NCBI GenBank assembly: GCA_947165145.1
Contig: CAMUZG010000019.1
Coordinates: forward strand, 1 to 45,308
DNA: 45,308 nucleotides
Reading direction: 5' to 3'
Origin: an uncultured Selenomonadales bacterium
Lineage (GTDB): Bacteria; Bacillota; Negativicutes; Selenomonadales; Selenomonadaceae
The number at the start of each line of letters is the position of its first letter. The first letter of the stretch is position 1. Of the stretch, positions 42,224 to 45,308 are shown piece by piece. Below the pieces are notes generated by a model, which was not told where the DNA came from, ran no database searches, and was given only the letters and a program-made list of their open reading frames with translations. The translations under genes and the position numbers were made by a program.

Positions 42224-43192
42224 ATGGCGAAGGATAATAAAGATAAAGTACGCAAAGGTCCCGAAACTCTCGGCGACAGCAAAGGCATATTGCTGGAGAG
42301 CGGCACAAACGAATTTGAAATCGTCGAATTCAGCATTGGCGGCGTCAACTACGGCATAAACGTCGCCAAAGTTCGTGAAGTTATTCAACGCACACCGGTT
42401 ACTGCCATGCCGCAAGCGCACCCCTACATTGACGGACTGTTCACGTTGCGCGGCAAGGCAATTCCGCTGGTAAATCTTCCGCGCTGTTTAAACGTGACCA
42501 ACGGCGAAGACGCAAAGAACATCATCGTCACCGAGATTAACAACTACGACATTGGTTTTCTTGTGGAGAACGTGTCGCGCATTCACCGCATTTCGTGGAA
42601 GGACATGGAGCCTTCGCCCGAAGTCGGCGATCAAAGCCGCGTCGTTGGTATAATCAAAATGCCCGACAGAATCGTCCTTTTGCTCGACTTCGAGACGATC
42701 ATCGCAGAAATTAATCCCGAAATCAACGCGAAACTCACAACCGTCGCTGATGCTGGCTCTGACGTTCGTGTCGTGCGCGGTGACGTTCATGTCGTCGTTG
42801 CGGAAGATTCGCCCATGTTGCGCGACCTGCTTGTCTCCACGTTGCACGATTCGGGTTACCGTTTCGTTCGCGACTTCGGCAACGGTCAAGACGCTTGGGA
42901 GTATCTGCAAGGGCTTGCGTCCAAAGACGGCGAAATTTCCGAACACGTCGGCATTGTCGTTTCCGATGTCGAGATGCCCAAGATGGACGGTCACAGACTT
43001 TTGAAACTCGTGCGCAACAACGATCGTCTCCGCAACGTGCCGTTTGTCCTGTTCTCGTCGCTCATCAACGAAGAAATGCGTTTGAAGGGCGAAGAACTCG
43101 GCGCGAGTGCTCAAATTTCCAAACCCGAAATTGGTCAGCTCATCGACTTGCTCGACAGCTTCATCTTCGGAAAAAAATCGGTTAACATTTGA
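42224..43192 (+). CDS. cheV: chemotaxis protein CheV (CheW-receiver fusion)
   Basis: Chemotaxis coupling protein of about 322 residues. The N-terminal CheW domain (about 25-165: FEIVEFSIGGVNYGINVAKV, REVIQRTPVTAMPQ, GLFTLRGKAIPLVNL) links receptors to CheA. The C-terminal receiver domain (about 190-320) has VVVAEDSPMLRDLL, phospho-acceptor Asp in VVSDVEMPKMDG, switch Ser in VLFSSL and Lys in AQISKPEIGQLI. The start is ATG at 42224 with GGAGG eight bases upstream; the 54-codon extension upstream has no ribosome binding site. It stands alone, with a possible SigD-type promoter and a terminator. It agrees with a flagellated organism, as does flgE. Confidence 0.95.
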   Translation: MAKDNKDKVRKGPETLGDSKGILLESGTNEFEIVEFSIGGVNYGINVAKVREVIQRTPVTAMPQAHPYIDGLFTLRGKAIPLVNLPRCLNVTNGEDAKNIIVTEINNYDIGFLVENVSRIHRISWKDMEPSPEVGDQSRVVGIIKMPDRIVLLLDFETIIAEINPEINAKLTTVADAGSDVRVVRGDVHVVVAEDSPMLRDLLVSTLHDSGYRFVRDFGNGQDAWEYLQGLASKDGEISEHVGIVVSDVEMPKMDGHRLLKLVRNNDRLRNVPFVLFSSLINEEMRLKGEELGASAQISKPEIGQLIDLLDSFIFGKKSVNI

Positions 43193-43204
43193 AAAATTTT
43201 TTCG

Positions 43205-43230
43205 GTCCGCACATATCTGCGGGCTTTTTT
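43205..43230 (+). terminator. rho-independent terminator of cheV
   Basis: GTCCGCA and TGCGGGC around a six-base loop, followed by six Ts. Confidence 0.88.
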
Positions 43231-43324
43231 GTTTGCAGTATGGATTGTCGGCAAATTAAAAACTGTCGACAACCATTGGCAGTGACGGTTCTCGGCTACA
43301 ACGGCTGAAAAATCGTTCTGAAAC

Positions 43325-43362
43325 AAAAATCGGCTCCGTCGTTTGGCGAAGTCGATTTTTTT
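43325..43362 (-). terminator. terminator of the SSS symporter gene
   Basis: On the minus strand ATCGACTTCGCC pairs with GGCGAAG-like GACGGAGCCGAT, with one mismatch and G-U pairs, followed by Ts. It lies just past the symporter stop. A-runs and T-runs on both sides allow two-way action. Confidence 0.75.
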
Positions 43363-43369
43363 GTGCGAA

Positions 43370-44914
43370 TTATTTCTCGCTGTTGAGCGACGTACTCACT
43401 GGCACGATAATTCTTTTGTCGTAGCAGGAAAAAACGTTGTCAATCAATTTTCTGTTCGGCGGCGATGTTATCGCGCTGACAATCGGAACGATTACAAGCC
43501 CCGCCAACATCGCGAACGCACCGGCATTAATCGGCGACTGCAAAATCGCGGGGAACATCGGACGGCATAACATATTCGCGGACATCAAGACGCTTGCGAA
43601 GATGAAGCACGCCCAACACGACGCCGTTGAAACTTTTTTCGAGTAAAGCGCGTACATGAACGGCGCGAGGAATGCTCCCGCCATTGCGCCCCAAGATATG
43701 CCCATTAACTGCGCGATAAAGTTCACCGAGCTTTTGTATTGGACTAGTGCGAGCACTGCCGATATTGCGATGAACACGACGATTAACAGCCGTATCAGTA
43801 GGATTTGACGTTTCTCCGTCATGTTCGGGGCAAAGTTGTCGCGGATTAGGTCAAGCGTTAACGTCGACGCCGAAACGATTACCAATGACGACAGCGTTGA
43901 CATTGACGCGGACAAAACTAAAATCACAACAAGCGCAATCATGCCTTCCGACAAGCCCGATAACATCGTTGGAATAATCGAGTCGTAACCTTCCGCCGCA
44001 ATGTCGACTTGATCGGAAAATAATCTGCCGAATCCGCCGAGGAAGTAACAGCCGCCCGCAACCACGAATGCAAACAGCGTCGAAATGACCGTGCCTTTTT
44101 GAATTGAATCTTCGCTTTTTATCGCGTAGAACTTCTGAACCATTTGCGGCAAGCCCCACGTGCCGAGCGATGTCAAAATCACGACGAACAGCAAATTCAA
44201 CGGGTCGGTGCCGAAGAATGACGCAAAAATTCCTGGCGTCGAGGAAACTTTATCGTCGGTGATTCGTGCCAATCCGTCGAGCGCAGCAATAAATCCGCCT
44301 TTCGTCTCTAAGACAGCGTAAATGACCGCCGAAATGCCGACGAGCATCACAACGCCTTGAATGAAATCGTTAATCGCCGTCGCCATGTAGCCGCCCGCAA
44401 TGACATAAACCGCCGTCAAAACCGCCATCAGCAAGATACAAACCGAGTAGTCAAGAAAATTGCTGAACGCCATGCCGAACAGTCGCGATAAGCCGTTGTA
44501 AAGGCTTGCGGTGTACGGTATCATAAAAATAAAAATTATGATTGCCGCGCCGATTTTCAGTGACGGGGAGTTGAAACGCTTTTGAAAGAACTGCGGCATT
44601 GTCGCCGTATCAAGGTGACGAGTCATGACGCGCGTCCGACGACCGAGAATAAACCACGCCATCAACGAGCCGATTAACGCGTTGCCGATACCAGCCCACG
44701 TCGCCGCGATACCGTATTTCCAGCCGAATTGCCCCGCATAGCCGACAAATACGACTGCAGAAAAATAACTCGTGCCGTAAGCAAAAGCCGTGAGCCAAGG
44801 TCCGACGCTACGTCCGCCGAGAACGAAGCCGTCAACGTCCGTGGCGTGCTTGCGGCAGTACAGACCGATTCCAATCAAAACGGCGAAATACAAAATTAAC
44901 AGTGCAACTTTCAT
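43370..44914 (-). CDS. sodium:solute symporter (SSS family)
   Basis: Inner-membrane sodium-coupled transporter of about 514 residues with some 13 hydrophobic helices. Family features are the N-terminal DGFVLGGRSVGPWLTAFAYG, YFSAVVFVGYAGQFGWKYGI, and the central TSLGTWGLPQMVQKFYAIKS with ASMSTLSSLVIVSASTL. It looks most like the proline/pantothenate-type branch (PutP-like), but the substrate is uncertain. The start is ATG at 44914, with GGAGG eleven bases upstream, slightly long spacing. It diverges from an amidohydrolase gene with 42 bases between starts, which may point to a shared substrate or regulation. Confidence 0.92.
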   Translation of the reverse strand: MKVALLILYFAVLIGIGLYCRKHATDVDGFVLGGRSVGPWLTAFAYGTSYFSAVVFVGYAGQFGWKYGIAATWAGIGNALIGSLMAWFILGRRTRVMTRHLDTATMPQFFQKRFNSPSLKIGAAIIIFIFMIPYTASLYNGLSRLFGMAFSNFLDYSVCILLMAVLTAVYVIAGGYMATAINDFIQGVVMLVGISAVIYAVLETKGGFIAALDGLARITDDKVSSTPGIFASFFGTDPLNLLFVVILTSLGTWGLPQMVQKFYAIKSEDSIQKGTVISTLFAFVVAGGCYFLGGFGRLFSDQVDIAAEGYDSIIPTMLSGLSEGMIALVVILVLSASMSTLSSLVIVSASTLTLDLIRDNFAPNMTEKRQILLIRLLIVVFIAISAVLALVQYKSSVNFIAQLMGISWGAMAGAFLAPFMYALYSKKVSTASCWACFIFASVLMSANMLCRPMFPAILQSPINAGAFAMLAGLVIVPIVSAITSPPNRKLIDNVFSCYDKRIIVPVSTSLNSEK

Positions 44915-44956
44915 TAAAACAAAACCTCCAAAACGATTCAAAGGAGCTGACCCGAC

Positions 44957-45308
44957 ATGATTATCGACATGCACACGCACATCTTCCCCGACAAAATTTC
45001 CGCCGCCGTCGTCGACAAATTAAGCCGCATAAGTCACACGCCCGCTTTCACGGACGGCACGTTGAACGGCTTGAAAAAGTCGATGGACGCCGCGCAGATT
45101 GATTTTGCGGTGATTTTGCCCGTTGCGACAACCACGAGCCAAGTCGAAAAGATAAATTCTTCTGCCGCCGCGCTCAACGAAAAATTTTTCGACGACGGGA
45201 TTTTTTCATTTGGCTGCATTCACCCCGACTTCACGAACTTCCGCGAAGAATTGAGCCGCGTGAAAAATTTCGGGCTAAAGGGTATCAAAATTCATCCCGT
45301 TTATCAAG
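44957..45308 (+). CDS. amidohydrolase, metal-dependent TIM-barrel (partial)
   Basis: The first 117 codons of a gene that runs off the window. It starts MIIDMHTHIFPDKISAAVVD with the HxH metal motif of the amidohydrolase superfamily. GLKGIKIHPVYQ follows at about 106-117, where the Lys and His fit the barrel metal site of amidohydrolase-2 or TatD-like enzymes. AAGGAG lies ten bases before the ATG. It is divergent from the symporter gene. Substrate unknown; full length not visible. Confidence 0.85.
   Translation, partial: MIIDMHTHIFPDKISAAVVDKLSRISHTPAFTDGTLNGLKKSMDAAQIDFAVILPVATTTSQVEKINSSAAALNEKFFDDGIFSFGCIHPDFTNFREELSRVKNFGLKGIKIHPVYQ

Overview
The window reads as chromosome of an anaerobic, motile, diderm Firmicute of the Negativicutes type (Selenomonas-like). 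This is an inference from gene content and style. Shine-Dalgarno sites are strong GGAGG motifs, TTG is a frequent start codon, and flagellar hook, CheV and CheY-like genes sit beside a WecA/WecB/WecE-type surface glycan set. Base composition is near balanced, except for an AT-richer block at about 30.8-36.2 kb. No phage, insertion sequence or CRISPR array is visible.

Layout. 0.1-9.8 kb: an alanine/glycine:sodium symporter, then carA-carB, RNase R and a lone acetolactate synthase large subunit, closed by a strong terminator. 9.9-14.8 kb: a frameshifted small secreted protein, flgE with a flagellar-sigma promoter, and a ptsG-type EIICBA gene with a strong promoter and a structured leader that holds a 29-codon ORF. 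14.8-19.4 kb: a NYN/OST-HTH RNA-binding protein, an HD hydrolase, a CobD-like decarboxylase, and rplM-rpsI. 19.5-26.0 kb: a DUF3298 secreted protein, rpe, a SpeA-like decarboxylase, a coiled-coil membrane protein, and an orphan ABC binding lipoprotein followed by an EcoRI-type adenine methyltransferase and a DUF262-HNH nuclease. 26.0-30.4 kb: wecB and tagO/wecA, diverging from rph-rdgB-phosphodiesterase.

30.4-36.7 kb is a compact leftward operon of seven genes: glycosyltransferase, WecE-type sugar aminotransferase, KAS III-like ketosynthase, acyl carrier protein, PglD-like acyltransferase, WbqC and cupin. It looks like a pathway that makes a 4-amino-4,6-dideoxy sugar and loads it with an acyl group built on a dedicated carrier protein. 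The ketosynthase gene has an eight-C tract followed by two tandem, out-of-register copies of its own C-terminal coding segment, so tract length should select between two C-termini. A seven-G tract lies in wbqC of the same operon.

36.8-45.3 kb: tRNA-Ser(UGA), two small unknown genes, a secreted protein, an SPFH protein with three zinc ribbons, aspS, tRNA-Arg(UCU), cheV, an SSS-family symporter and the start of an amidohydrolase.

A family of heptad repeats (ATTAGGA and its complement, often as two facing arms) sits flush against stop or start codons at eight places. The points most worth following are the slippery ketosynthase locus, the acyl-sugar operon, the methyltransferase/DUF262-HNH pair and the ptsG leader.
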